Assembly (NCBI GenBank): GCA_021030905.1
Contig: JAGFMI010000021.1
Location: 186,001 to 250,000 of the forward strand
Length of the DNA stretch: 64,000 bases
Direction: 5' to 3'
From: Pyrenula massariospora
Taxonomy: Eukaryota > Ascomycota > Eurotiomycetes > Pyrenulales > Pyrenulaceae
A program made the translations under genes and the position numbers. Shown in pieces: positions 1-10,746 of this stretch. Each line of letters begins with the position of its first letter. The stretch's first letter is position 1. Under the pieces are notes generated by a model, which was not told the DNA's origin, ran no database searches, and worked only from the letters and a program-made list of their open reading frames with translations.

Positions 1-334
1 GAAATCCACCAGAAGCGTCGTTCCGGTCTCCTCCTAAAGAAGGCAACCTGCCTAGTATCATTATGGGCAAGAAAGTTGGGATAGCCACAAACATAGCCTT
101 GTGCCTCATACCTCAACAATCAAGGCCGACATTTCCGAAGATGGTTACGCGATGTGCGATCACTTCGGTTCTCAAGATTAAGGCAGCAAATTGTATCCTG
201 GATGGGTCATGTGGCACTTGTATTGGTATACCATCTTCTGTCGAAGAGAAGAGAAGTTTAATGTGTTTCTAACGCATGACAAACAAAGAAACAGGAATTT
301 TCTCTTGCCCCAACAATTGCCAATCTTTGGATAA
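1..334. other. Window edge, no gene recognised
   Basis: No reading frame here gives a recognisable protein on either strand. The only open frame (63-272, +) has no family features and no codon pattern that I trust. The stretch probably holds the promoter of the secreted-protein gene that starts near 335. Confidence 0.5.
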
Positions 335-998
335 ATGAATATTGCCATGAAGATTCGAGATGCCCTGACCTATGTCGCTATATGTGAGATGCTTCTCGTG
401 AACACACTCCTCAATTCTCGTTTATGCGTACACATACTGACTTCTCGTTCTCGCAGCATGCCTCAGTTTGCAGTCACACTTTGCCCTAGGCGCGACAGAT
501 GATCTGACTACTCAAATCGAGCGCCGTGCCGCGGAGCATACGCCGAAGACCTGGCAATACTTATCAAATGAATGGGGCCCTTCGCTCAGCTCTGACCTCC
601 AAAATCGCATACGAGGCTGGCTCAGGGACAATTGCACCAGCAGCAGCTGGGAGTTCAACGACAAAGCCGGAGGACCAATTGTTCATACGGAAAGCTACGT
701 CACAGTTACCATCGAACCATACTCTGATATCTACGATGTAAGAAACTATGCGGTCATGGCAGTTCAATCTTTATCTCTCAATGCCGTCCCGGGACAAGAT
801 GCTACATTAGCTTGGGCAGGAGGCTCAGGATATTACCTGCTCGTTCAGTACAAAGGGAGCCCACGAGCAAGCCTGTCAATCGCAACAACACCTGAGCAGC
901 CAAAACCGCCGAACATAAGATACACATTTCGCGGAGCAGACGACATGCACGTAGGAAACTGCGGCACAATAACTGCGAAGGGATACGGTCCAAACTAA
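335..998 (+). CDS. Hypothetical secreted protein
   Basis: I do not recognise the family. Two exons fit: 335-383 and 457-998, with a 73-bp intron (GTGAGA donor, CGCAG acceptor). The joined product is about 196 residues if translation begins at 335; a second in-frame ATG lies at 347. Splicing creates a hydrophobic N-terminus (LTYVAISCLSL...FALGA) that looks like a signal peptide, which the second exon alone lacks. The mature part has only two cysteines (NC near the middle, GNC near the C-terminus), which could form one disulfide. The middle is rich in Thr, Val and Tyr, as in beta-strands (TESYVTVTIEPY). It resembles small secreted proteins of plant-associated fungi only in general character. 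Start and function are uncertain; the intron is well supported because it builds the signal peptide in phase. Confidence 0.6.
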
Positions 999-1535
999 TT
1001 GGCCATAATCAGGAGCCTGGACGAGCAGACTTCATTTCAGGGGCCCACGGATTTTCACTTGGAGACTCTTCCAAGTATAGAAATGGAGAAATCGCCGAAT
1101 CATGTGAAAATCCCTGACGAGAGAATTTCCTCAATTCTCAAGCAGAACTAAGAAGTGCCTGTAGGTATGACGGCTTCTCCCCGTATTCACCTGTAGTTCT
1201 GGAAGTCGATATTGAGTACAGTAGATAGAATAAATATCGTGTGATCGCTGCATTCAATTTCAATGGGATGGCTGTAATTGAGCTTTTTGGAAGAGTAGAT
1301 ATCTCACGTGAAGATTGTTCAGCGGAGCTTTTTGGATCCTTTCGAAGGCGGTAAGTGGCGGCAGAATTTCGCCGCGAAGGTAAGTGTCAAGCATTGTGAA
1401 AACAGGCACACGATGCCACCTTCCAAGCGCAAACCGTATCTTCTAACCTTCCCAGTCCCACCGTACCCGAGAATATAGGAAGAAACATCTCCATCGCCCA
1501 CAGATCTTCATCACATATCCGCCCACAAGCCCAAC
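999..1535. other. Intergenic, BUD31 promoter
   Basis: This lies between the secreted-protein gene and BUD31, both on the + strand. I see no coding sequence. The last 100 bases become C-rich, as does the start of BUD31. Confidence 0.5.
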
Positions 1536-2057
1536 ATGCCACCGATCCGATCCGCTCGCAACCGCAAAGCCCCACCGGCCGGCTTCGACGACATCGAAGA
1601 CACCCTCCTCGAATTCAGCAACAAGATGAAAGACGCCGAGAACGCCTCGCACGACGGCAAAAAGCGCCACGAAGTCCTCTGGCCCATCTTCCAAATCTCC
1701 CACCAACGTTTGTTTCCCCTTCCCCCCTCCCCCACCCCACACATTTACTTTCCAAGTTTCCACTCCAGCTAACCACCAACAGGCTCCCGCTACATCTACG
1801 ACCTCTACTACGAGAAATCCGCCATCTCCAAACCGCTGTACGACTACCTGCTCAAGAACGGCTACGCGGACGCGAACCTGATCGCCAAGTGGAAGAAGCA
1901 CGGCTACGAGAAGCTGTGCTGTCTGCGCTGCATCCAGACCAAGGAGACCAACTTCAACTCGACGTGCATCTGCCGGGTGCCGAAGGCGCAGCTGAAGGAG
2001 GGCGAGGGGGTCGAGTGCGTGAGCTGCGGGTGTAGGGGGTGTTCGAGCAGCGATTGA
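1536..2057 (+). CDS. BUD31: Pre-mRNA splicing factor BUD31 (G10 family)
   Basis: BUD31/G10 is a small zinc-binding protein of the activated spliceosome, in the Prp19-associated (NTR/NTC) group, and acts in the nucleus. Exons are 1536-1707 and 1783-2057, with a 75-bp intron; the product is 148 residues, normal for the family. The junction rebuilds the conserved [14 protein letters not shown] stretch. The C-terminal half has the invariant Cys-rich zinc block ([32 protein letters not shown]). Lys-rich stretches such as [11 protein letters not shown] are typical of the family. Base use is odd: the coding strand is C-rich in exon 1 and early exon 2, then turns G-rich toward the stop (GAG GGG GTC GAG). 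BUD31 is a single-copy core gene, so I am confident of the identity. Confidence 0.96.
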
Positions 2058-2693
2058 TGGGGAGGAAGGGGCCGCCGTGAGATGATGAGAAAGGGGGTTG
2101 TGTTTTTTTTCTCTTCTGTAGGTCTAGCGAGGCGTTTTGGGGAAGGAAATTATTGATACCCCCCTTGTCTGATTGAACTGGGTTGACGGGATTAGATTTC
2201 GCCTACACAAAAAGTCCTTACTATGGGCTTGTCTTCAAATTGCGAAATAAGGAACAAAAAGGTTGGATATCATTTTTCTCTCCGTAGATAACGGAAAAAG
2301 TACACGAAGAAGAGCACAGGACAACCAATGCCCCTATCTATATTAGAATGGACGCCTGGAGATTCATCCAACCATCACTATCTAGATGTTTTCACAGAGT
2401 CTGAAGGAGGCGTCATTTCTCTTTGCCTCGGCAAGAGGTAACTCCAAAGCCCGTAACGCCGTACACCACTCGCTGATAGGAAAGCGCTCTTGAAGGTGCT
2501 TTCAGATGCTCGACCGGCCCGTCGCTTTCGAGTGTATAGACATCGTCAGGCAGATCTGGCCCGGCAGATTGCAAAAAAGATCAAAGCCATCTGGCGACGA
2601 CCGTCAAAATATCGTCACGCCGATGTATATGAGAAGCAGCGACGGAGGCAAACATATTGACAGAGAAGGAGAATTATGAAGTATTTGGTAGGA
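2058..2693. other. Intergenic between convergent genes
   Basis: This is the 3' region shared by BUD31 (+) and the myosin V gene (-). I see no coding sequence. It includes short T and A runs just after BUD31 that may serve 3'-end formation. Confidence 0.5.
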
Positions 2694-5600
2694 TTAAGCG
2701 ACTTCGCCATCGCTAATAGCGCCATCAACAAGCTCTTGCTTTTCTTGCTGAGCCATTGCCTGGGCAGAGACAATTTCTGCCAACCGTTTCAAGCGCGGCG
2801 TTTGAAGCCCTGGTTAGAGTTAGCTAAGAGTATTCGAGTTCGTCATATCAGGGCTTACATGATGGTGTGTAGGTCTCCAACGCAGTAATCACTCTAGGCT
2901 CTGCTATTTCGTACGGGCCGCTGTCTTCCATATCGACGGCTGTTAGAAGAAGGACGTCACTCTTCTCGGTGACTCTCGATGCCACAGCTTTCATGATCTC
3001 TCCGTTGATAGGCTGCTCGTAATCGGCAACGAGATACTGATTCAGTAGCTTCTGGATCTGATTTGGTGAGAGCCTACGCGGTCCAGTCAGTATCAATTAC
3101 ATTTTTGCAAGGGATGGAAACTTACATCCAACATATGTCTTGTATAATCTCGATGTCGTTCAAGGTCGCCTTCTTCAGCTGGAGCAACTTCGTCGCTTGC
3201 TAAAAGCCAGTGAGTGTGGTGAAAGGCGAATACAGATAAGACTTGTACTTACCATCAGATGTTCAAGCTGAAGAGTGCCTTCAGGCATATCGTGACTCTT
3301 GCACCATTCTTCAATGCGGGTGATGTTGTAATTGATTTGAAGGCCCCTCTTCCAGGACAAGAAATTGCGTCTCATGAGCAGATCGTTGAAAGCAGTCACA
3401 CCTACCAAGCGCAGGAGCTCTGTCACGGTCTGGGTGACAATGGAGTCTTCTAGGTAGTATGCTTTCATTGCCTTGAACACATTATTGAGAAGGCTCAGTA
3501 AATTATCCATGCTATAAGCGGGTGTATTGTTCGAGGGTAAGAGCTTTCCTAAGAATCGGTTGTTTTCGCTTGTGACAAAGCCAGGAAGAGATTGGGATTC
3601 GATGATGGCGGGGACGATCATCTTGACGAGCTTCTTCTTCAGCACTTTCATCCATGTGTGGTAAATGTTGAATTCGAGGCTCTCTAAATCGTGCTTCACA
3701 ATCTCTAGAAGCCTGTCGTACTCATAGTTATCAGTTTTTTGGGCTTCGTACCAATCCTCTGCAAGGAACACGAAGGACAGCATTTCATGAACATTTGACA
3801 GCCAAAAAGCACCAGGATTGATGGCTTCTTCACCGTCATGTTGCATGACTTCTTGTTGGATAGACTGCATTACATTCGCGAGGAACCTCTCCGACTCCTT
3901 CACGAATCCATTGTTCCACATTTCGGATGTTACGAGGTTGATGAGGTACGAAGGGAATAATACCTCTTTGTCCGTAGGTGGCGGGCTGGTACCTGGCAAT
4001 GGTATTTTGAGGTTACGGATCAAGCCTACGGTAACCTCGTCGTTGAGTTCATCTTCGGCAGAGAGCAGATTTTCGAGTTCCATTTCCACCGAATCGAGAC
4101 CAGGCGTGTATGTTGCGCCGGAGTAATTGGAAAGATGGGAGTTCGCAGCCGCCATTGATACTGGTCGGGGATTGTAGGCAGCACTGAAACGGTCAGTCTC
4201 AACTCGTTCTGTGGCACCTGCGCTTCGTCTCTTGGGCTTTTTGCTGGATACGAGGTTGATAAGACCGGTCGAAGGAGGTAGAGCAGCGCCGTTCTGATAA
4301 TCGCCATTGACACCGTTCACAGGAGGTGCTCTCTTAGCCATTTCCAGTTGATCTTGCAGCTCTACAATTTGCTGCCGCAAGGTTGATTTGTCGTTCTCAT
4401 GTTCGAGATTCGCTTGGCGTGCCTTTTCGAGGTCGACGTTTGCCTTGCGAAGACCGTCACGCAGGGACCTTTCCTCATCTTGCAGTCTCTTCGAGTTGCC
4501 AAGATGTTCTGAGTGAGACTGCTGAAGTCGGTTATGGTCTTCTTCTAATGCCGCAAGCTTTGCGGCTGTAACTCCGGCCTGGTTAGCCTCTCCCTGTAGT
4601 TCTCGTGACCTCGTTTCAAGATCCTTTTGACGGGTTCTGAAGGATTTCAATTGGCCTTCATAATTCTCGAGCTGGGCCAGCAATGACTTGTTCTCGCGCT
4701 TGAGAGCACCAAGTGATTGCGTAAGTTCGACAACCTTGTTCTCGAGCTTGTAAGAGATCTGCTTGAGGTCCCTTGCTTCCTCGCGTGTCTTCTTGTATTC
4801 TCGTCGAGCCTTCTTCCCACGCCACAAGTTTTGAACAATAATGACTTGCTTCCTGTATTGTCTCCATGCTCTGAGCTGGCGATGAGAACGATATGCTCGT
4901 TGTATGGTCTTTGCAGCATTACCGAGACGCGTATCCATGATATTCCTACGGCAAAGAAATCCCTTCGCAATCGCCTCGAAGAGAACAACGTTATTGCGAA
5001 TCGACAGAAACCTCTTGCGCTCTTTCTGGCCCTTCCATACTCTTTGGATGGTAATTGCGGCTTTGATCTGTCGAGCCTCCTCTGCCCTTTGGCGGGCAAG
5101 GAAGGCCCGTGTCAAAGCTTGGAATAACCGTATAGAGTCGCGAGCTTCCAGGTAGCGTCGTCGGTAGTATTTGGCTTTGAGATTCTTCTGGATCATAATT
5201 GCGCATTCGTTGAGCCTGTTTGTGCGAAGATTTTCCAAGAAAGCGAGCATGCCTGCTCGGAAGAATATCTTAGTTAGACCGAGTTGATACTTATCTTGCT
5301 TCTGGTGACTTATATCGCCAAGCGCTTTGCGCAAAATAGCGTGACCCATATCACGTATTTCCGAAGTCCACTGGGATGAGTGGCACAACATGTAATATCG
5401 CAGGGCAAATTCTTCATACGTCCATCGCGTAGGGTAGCCAGCGCAGCTGATCCTGACGGTTTCAAGTACACCACAAGCTCTTAATTGACTGAGAACCATG
5501 GGTCCCTCAAATTTCCAAGCTGCCTTCGCTTCATTTGGTTTGATGCAACGGATGTAGTGTACGTCTGTTGAGTTGATTGTGTTCATCAATTCGATCAGAC

Positions 5601-7664
5601 TAGATTTGAAAATTCCTCCAAGCGTAGGCTTTCTATTAACAGCGACTCCGACCCGCCTTCCAGGAGCAGCGACTGGTTTCGACGCAACTCCGGCGCTATC
5701 TTTCTCTCTGACAGTTGCGGCAGCCTGAAGAACCTCCCTCACGAATGGATTGGTGGTGTTTCGAAGAATGTCCATCTGCTCATCAGGGACGGTATCCCTA
5801 TTTTTCTCTATAAAGCCATCAGATTCATAAGTGACCTCAATGGCGTAGTGGCAGACAGTAAACGCAGAGCGTCCGAAACGAGGCTTCTTGTAGAACTTTT
5901 GTTTGTCAGCGGCGAAGTTGTGGTGTAGTTTGGTCACAAATTGTTCGTCAGATCCCATGGGTAGTCTGGATTCTTCGTCCAAAAGTGACAAAATCCCCAT
6001 TTTCCCTTCGATAAGGTCTATACATGGCTGATTATCAGAGAAATCAATAAAAGTCCAGTCAATCTGCTCTCGAACGTATTCTTCCTGCTCGAGCTTGAAC
6101 ACATGTTGGTTGAACTCCTGTTGAAGCTTTTCATTGGCGTAATTGATACAAAATTGTTCGAAAGAGTTTTTAGCGAAATGCTCGAACCCGTAAATATCCA
6201 AAACGCCAATGAAGGACTTTACACGTTCGAGTACAGCTTCTGTAGCCAAGCCCTTGTTGAGTATTTCTACCAACCAATCGAACAAGCTCGAATAAAGAAA
6301 CTTGGAAACGGAGTCTCGCACAACGGTCGCTTGCTGTTGCGTGAGGTCAGAGGTGATCTTTTCGCCCCTTGTGATCAACTGCTTCTTGACCGTCCATTTG
6401 GCAAACCCTTCAGGCTGAATACCAAGCATTCCGCAAGCCTTTACAAGCGCCTCATCCGTGCTAGATAATGCCGACGCAGTCCTTGTCGCGGTTATCTTTA
6501 TGTTTCCTAGATGGAGTAACGCGGCCAGTACCCTAAATATCTCTGCTTGAACAGTCTCTTTCACGCCAATCGTACTCAATGATTTTCGGGTCGCTGCAAA
6601 TTCGGCAGCATCGTCAACCCCATCGATCACTGGCTCGCCGCCTTGATTCAAATACTCGAAGTTCTCCACCGTCGACAGGTCGAGCTCTTCGCGCTCCGCA
6701 TCTGTAGCACCAGCAATCAATTGATAGAATATATGATAGTTCCGTTCCTTCAGTGGTTGGAAGACGAGCCTTGAGCGTTCGAGAAGATACGTTCTGATCT
6801 TGGCACCAATGATCTCAGTCTTGTCGCTAAACATAATCTCGATGTATTTGCCAAATCTCGAGGAATTGTCATTGCGCGTTGTTTTGGCGTTACCAAAAGC
6901 TTCCATCACAGGGTTCGTTGCAAGAATCTGCTCCTCTGTCTCGCTGATGGCGTCCGCTCGTCCCTTGTTGAAGTTTCCAGGCTGACTTGGAGTTCCTCGG
7001 GTCGCAAAGTATCGCATAATATACTTTGCGCTCACAGTTTTACCAGCGCCAGATTCCCCAGACACCACAATGGTCTGATTCCGAGCATCTCTTAACATAT
7101 CCGCAAAAGCTTCCTCAGCGATGGCGAAAAGGTGGGGAGCCTGCGAAGCTCGCTGCTTCCCTGCGTAGATTTGGACCATTTGAGGAACATATAAAGAGTC
7201 TACTCTTGCAAATGGATTGGTAGCTATTAGGACGATGCCGCTGTATGTGTATATTTCCTTTTGCGAATATCTTAACTTTATCGCTTGGAGGACTAGAATA
7301 GCTATGAGAATTCGGTGTTCTGATCAAGCAAGTTAACTTACCTGCGGGTTCGTTTAGATGGGATAGGTTGGTTAGGTCTTCGCTGGCTTCTAGCATGGTT
7401 GGGTTCATGAGAGGTGGGAGAGTATTACTGCCTTCCTGCAGTGCTTCCAGGGTCGTCTCAACAACAGTTGTCTGCGTGCAGATGATCAGCGAGTCGTACC
7501 AACGGAACACAAATGGAGACATTGCAAACCTCGCCATTTTCTAGCTGGAAGACAAGCTTCACGGTATCGCCCTTTACCTGCTTTTCGGAGACTTCAGAAG
7601 CGAGCCAACCCTCAGAAGCGTCTGGCTGCCACGCTCGTGTGCCAACGTCATAGCTGTGTGCCAT
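2694..7664 (-). CDS. MYO2: Class V myosin heavy chain
   Basis: Actin motor that carries vesicles and organelles to growing tips (Myo2 in yeast, MyoE in Aspergillus). Exons on the complement: 7530-7664, 7342-7471, 3253-7292, 3126-3199, 2859-3073, 2694-2809; product 1569 residues. Order: SH3-like N-terminus, motor domain with P-loop GESGAGKT at about 167-174, converter, six IQ-type repeats at about 782-919 (for example ITIQRVWKGQ), coiled coil at about 920-1075, a low-complexity linker, and a C-terminal DIL cargo-binding domain from about 1200. All five introns are 49-58 bp and all junctions keep phase. The last three sit close together in the DIL-domain end, and the mid-gene exon of 4040 bp is uninterrupted. 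Length and domain order match fungal myosin V. The C-terminus (AISDGEVA) follows the last intron. Confidence 0.96.
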
Positions 7665-8655
7665 ATCTGCCTTCTTCTAATGCAAGACTTTCCAAGGTTA
7701 CGCGAGGTTGTACGTGGTCGAAACTAGTGAGAGGCTGGCAGTTGTGAAATGGCGAGGGGAAATGGGGGCTCAAGGAGTGTTGAAGGCATTAGAAGCCGTA
7801 TAAAAACAAGGAAGGACCGCTATTGCATGAATTGAAGGTGTCGTAAATCGTTCACGGAGAGACGTGGTGGCAGTCTGCAGCGTCCAGCCGATTTCACATA
7901 AATTTGAAGAGATGGACCGGGACTGACGACGGCGGGCCATAGGCACCATGCAGGGGCCGCCAAAACCCCTTAACGCGATGGCGACCCGCACGGCTGCTGC
8001 GGCGAGCGGTGTGGAAATAGGCGCCTCACGAGGAAAAAATCATGATTTCAAGCTCCCGGCTTCCCACCGACCCGATTCAGAGAAAGTTTACGCACCAAAG
8101 GTGGCAGAACGGCGGCACTCGAATGCATTAAACGGTGCGTTTGTCTTGATTGCTTAGCCTGGCTCGGGGCAGAGGAGCCACAACGCCTGCCGTTTGCGGT
8201 GGTTGTTCTTTGACGTCTTTCACGCACTTTTCGCGGCTCTCTCCACGCCACTTTGGGCTACATCGTTCAGGAAACAGGATACTGGCAGTCGATCCTGGCA
8301 TGGAGTCACAATTGTAGTATATCACACTATTAATGCAAAGCTATCCCTGCGGCATCAGACTCGCTGATGCTCGCCATGCTTGCTCGCTGTGTATCCACCT
8401 TAGTCTTTCGATGGTTTGCTGCCGCCTAACGCCGTAGATGTCTACAAACTAGCAAAACTCTGCCACTTGTAAGGTGCAAAAGCCACAGCAATTGCAGTCT
8501 GCGACTATTGCTGAGGCTGGGCGATCGGAATGAAACAAGCATGACTAGAAGCCGCAAGTAAGAAGATCCCAGATGCGCAGCCCCTGAGCAAAATGCCTTT
8601 CACGAGAGGGAAGGAAAGCATTCCTATCACACCAGAATATTTTCAAAGCCGATCT
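7665..8655. other. Intergenic, myosin V promoter
   Basis: About 1 kb upstream of the myosin V start and downstream of NAP1, both on the minus strand. Short open frames here have no family features. I saw no RNA gene or repeat. Confidence 0.5.
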
Positions 8656-10113
8656 CTAGCTCTGCTTGCACTCAGCAGCCTCTTGTTTTGGTTTCGAGCC
8701 ATCGTCCTAATGAAGCATATCAGCAAGAGTCCTTTTCTTCGAATAACGTTGCTACGTACCTCATCGTCAGACTCGTCATCGTCATCTCTCTCTTCACTTC
8801 CGTCTTCATCCTCTTCATCATCGTCTTCTCCAAGATCACCTTCATCTAACTCATCGTCAAGCTCTTCGTATTGCAGGGCTTCGCCAGTAAACCAGTCGAC
8901 AGCGCGAGGGATGAGCTTCTCTTTCATATCTTCACCAAGGGTGTAGTCCAATTCAAGACGCTCTTCGACATCGGAAGTCGCATCGTCGTCATCGTCGCTG
9001 GGAGCTTTGGGAGGTGAAAAGAAATTGAAGAATGATTCAGTTGGCACAGTCTTCTTGACCACCCGGGTTTGCTTTGTGTCTGTGTAATTTTAGAGGGTCA
9101 CGCCGGCCCAAGTAAGGCAATCCACTTACTCTTATTCCGTTGCTTCTTGCTCTCAATGCGCACAGTACAATCTTTACCAGCCTTCCAGTCGATCTTATCA
9201 CCATCGGCATGGTCGTAGATGAAGTCTCCACCGTAGCCGCTCTCTTCCTGATAGAAGTATGTCTTTGAGATTGTCTTGTTGGTGAAAAAGTCGTTGTCAG
9301 AGAATTCAAAGATGAGCTTAAACCCTGGTCGGTCAAGATACTCCATGCGAACATCGACCAGAGATCGCAAAGCTTCTTCATCACGGTCGGTAATAAGCTC
9401 TGCGATGCTTGTCTGGTTCTTCATGGCGGAGAGCCAGAACTCTGGAATGCCCTTGGTCTTTGTTTCTCCCTCGTCCTCGTCCCCTTCGGTTACTTTAGTT
9501 TCCGGTGCCGCCTCGGTCTCTTCTTCTTCTTCTTCCTCTTCACTCTTACCAGCTTCTACTTCCTCTTCCGTGGGCTCGGCATCTCCGGTAATGATCTTGG
9601 CTCGCTTCTGGTATAAAGGAGTATACTTGGAGAAATATTTCTTCTCAAGTTGCAGCACTTCCTCCTGAAATTGTGATTCAAGCTTCGCATGCTCTTTCTG
9701 GATCCCCTTTAAGCCAGAAACTCGTCGGCGGACAGAGGCTGGAAGAGATTCAACGTAGCCAGATGAGCGGCCGATCAGAGTGCCAAGTTTGCCCTGGACC
9801 ATCGAAATGAGTTCTGGATGGGTCGCCATCAATTGTGCAGCTGCAAGAGCCCCGCCGTCCTCTAGTCGAGTATTAGCTGCCGCTGTTCACCGGCAAATTC
9901 TCACGACGTCCTCTCACCTTCCTTGATGCTTGCCACTCCAGGCTGCTGGGCACGCGAAGAGATAGGGGCGTTGTTCGCGGGGGTATTTTGTGGGGTCCTA
10001 GTAAAAGTAATGATAGTGTTAGTTGAGTTGAACGAATGGGACGAAATGACTCGAAATTAGTATACATACGGTGCTGACAGATCAACCTTCTTATTTCTGA
10101 TAGGTTCCGACAT
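8656..10113 (-). CDS. NAP1: Nucleosome assembly protein NAP1
   Basis: Histone H2A-H2B chaperone that shuttles between cytoplasm and nucleus. Exons on the complement: 10070-10113, 9918-9997, 9130-9861, 8760-9079, 8656-8706; four introns of 50-72 bp; product 408 residues, the usual fungal length. The NAP fold runs from about residue 60 to 340, with the dimerisation helix rich in Glu and Lys ([16 protein letters not shown]) and the conserved SFFNFFSPP and [19 protein letters not shown] segments. A Glu-rich insert lies near the centre and a long Asp/Glu tail near the end, as expected for histone binding. The final 51-bp exon adds a C-terminus ending CKQS, a possible CaaX prenylation box; animal NAP1L1 ends CKQQ. 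Without that last exon the box would be missed. Confidence 0.95.
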
Positions 10114-10746
10114 CTTGCAAGAGAGGCGCAAATGTGATCTGTAGCGTAGGAAATGCTGTATGAAGATTTCTCTGTTGAGGACTTAAAAGTTTCGAGTGGG
10201 AGGCGAGGGAGTTGACGCGAGTTTTGTTAGCGCCGGTCGTGGCAACCCCACCAACTGCTGGTTGGCACAGGCGCACGGAGTCGGTGTGGGCGAAAAGGTA
10301 CACAATAGGTCTGAAGAAAGGTCAGACGCCTGGTCTTAAAAAGGAATCGGGGGTTGGAATGTCCTCTAAAAAGCCGGCGCTGATGATCGGAAGGGGTTTT
10401 GACGCTGTAGCAATTTCCAGGTAAAGCTGTTCTACGCGTAGCCTGTTTGGGGTTGGAGAGCAGCCCCGGAACGCTTCCGTAGTCCGCCGTGGGACATAGG
10501 CGGGAGAGATACCTTTTCAAGGTACTCTACGATGTTCGCGATGATCACCTCAAAATCCGCTACAGTCCTTCCGCGAGATATAGGAACTCTCTATATCATT
10601 ACCCGCCGGATAAGCGATCTTGGGATGGACCATGCTTGTCCTGGCATCTTCCTCTGCCCTTCTTAAGATGCGCCGCGGTGCCAATCTCTCCAAATTCAAT
10701 GTAGTCGGCGCGATTTCAGGAAGACCTCTTGAGGTTTACGAGAGCT
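10114..10746. other. Divergent promoter NAP1 / P5B ATPase
   Basis: A 633-bp head-to-head spacer between NAP1 (-) and the P5-type ATPase gene (+). Several short open frames exist but none shows a family motif or usable splice pattern. It probably holds both promoters. Confidence 0.5.
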
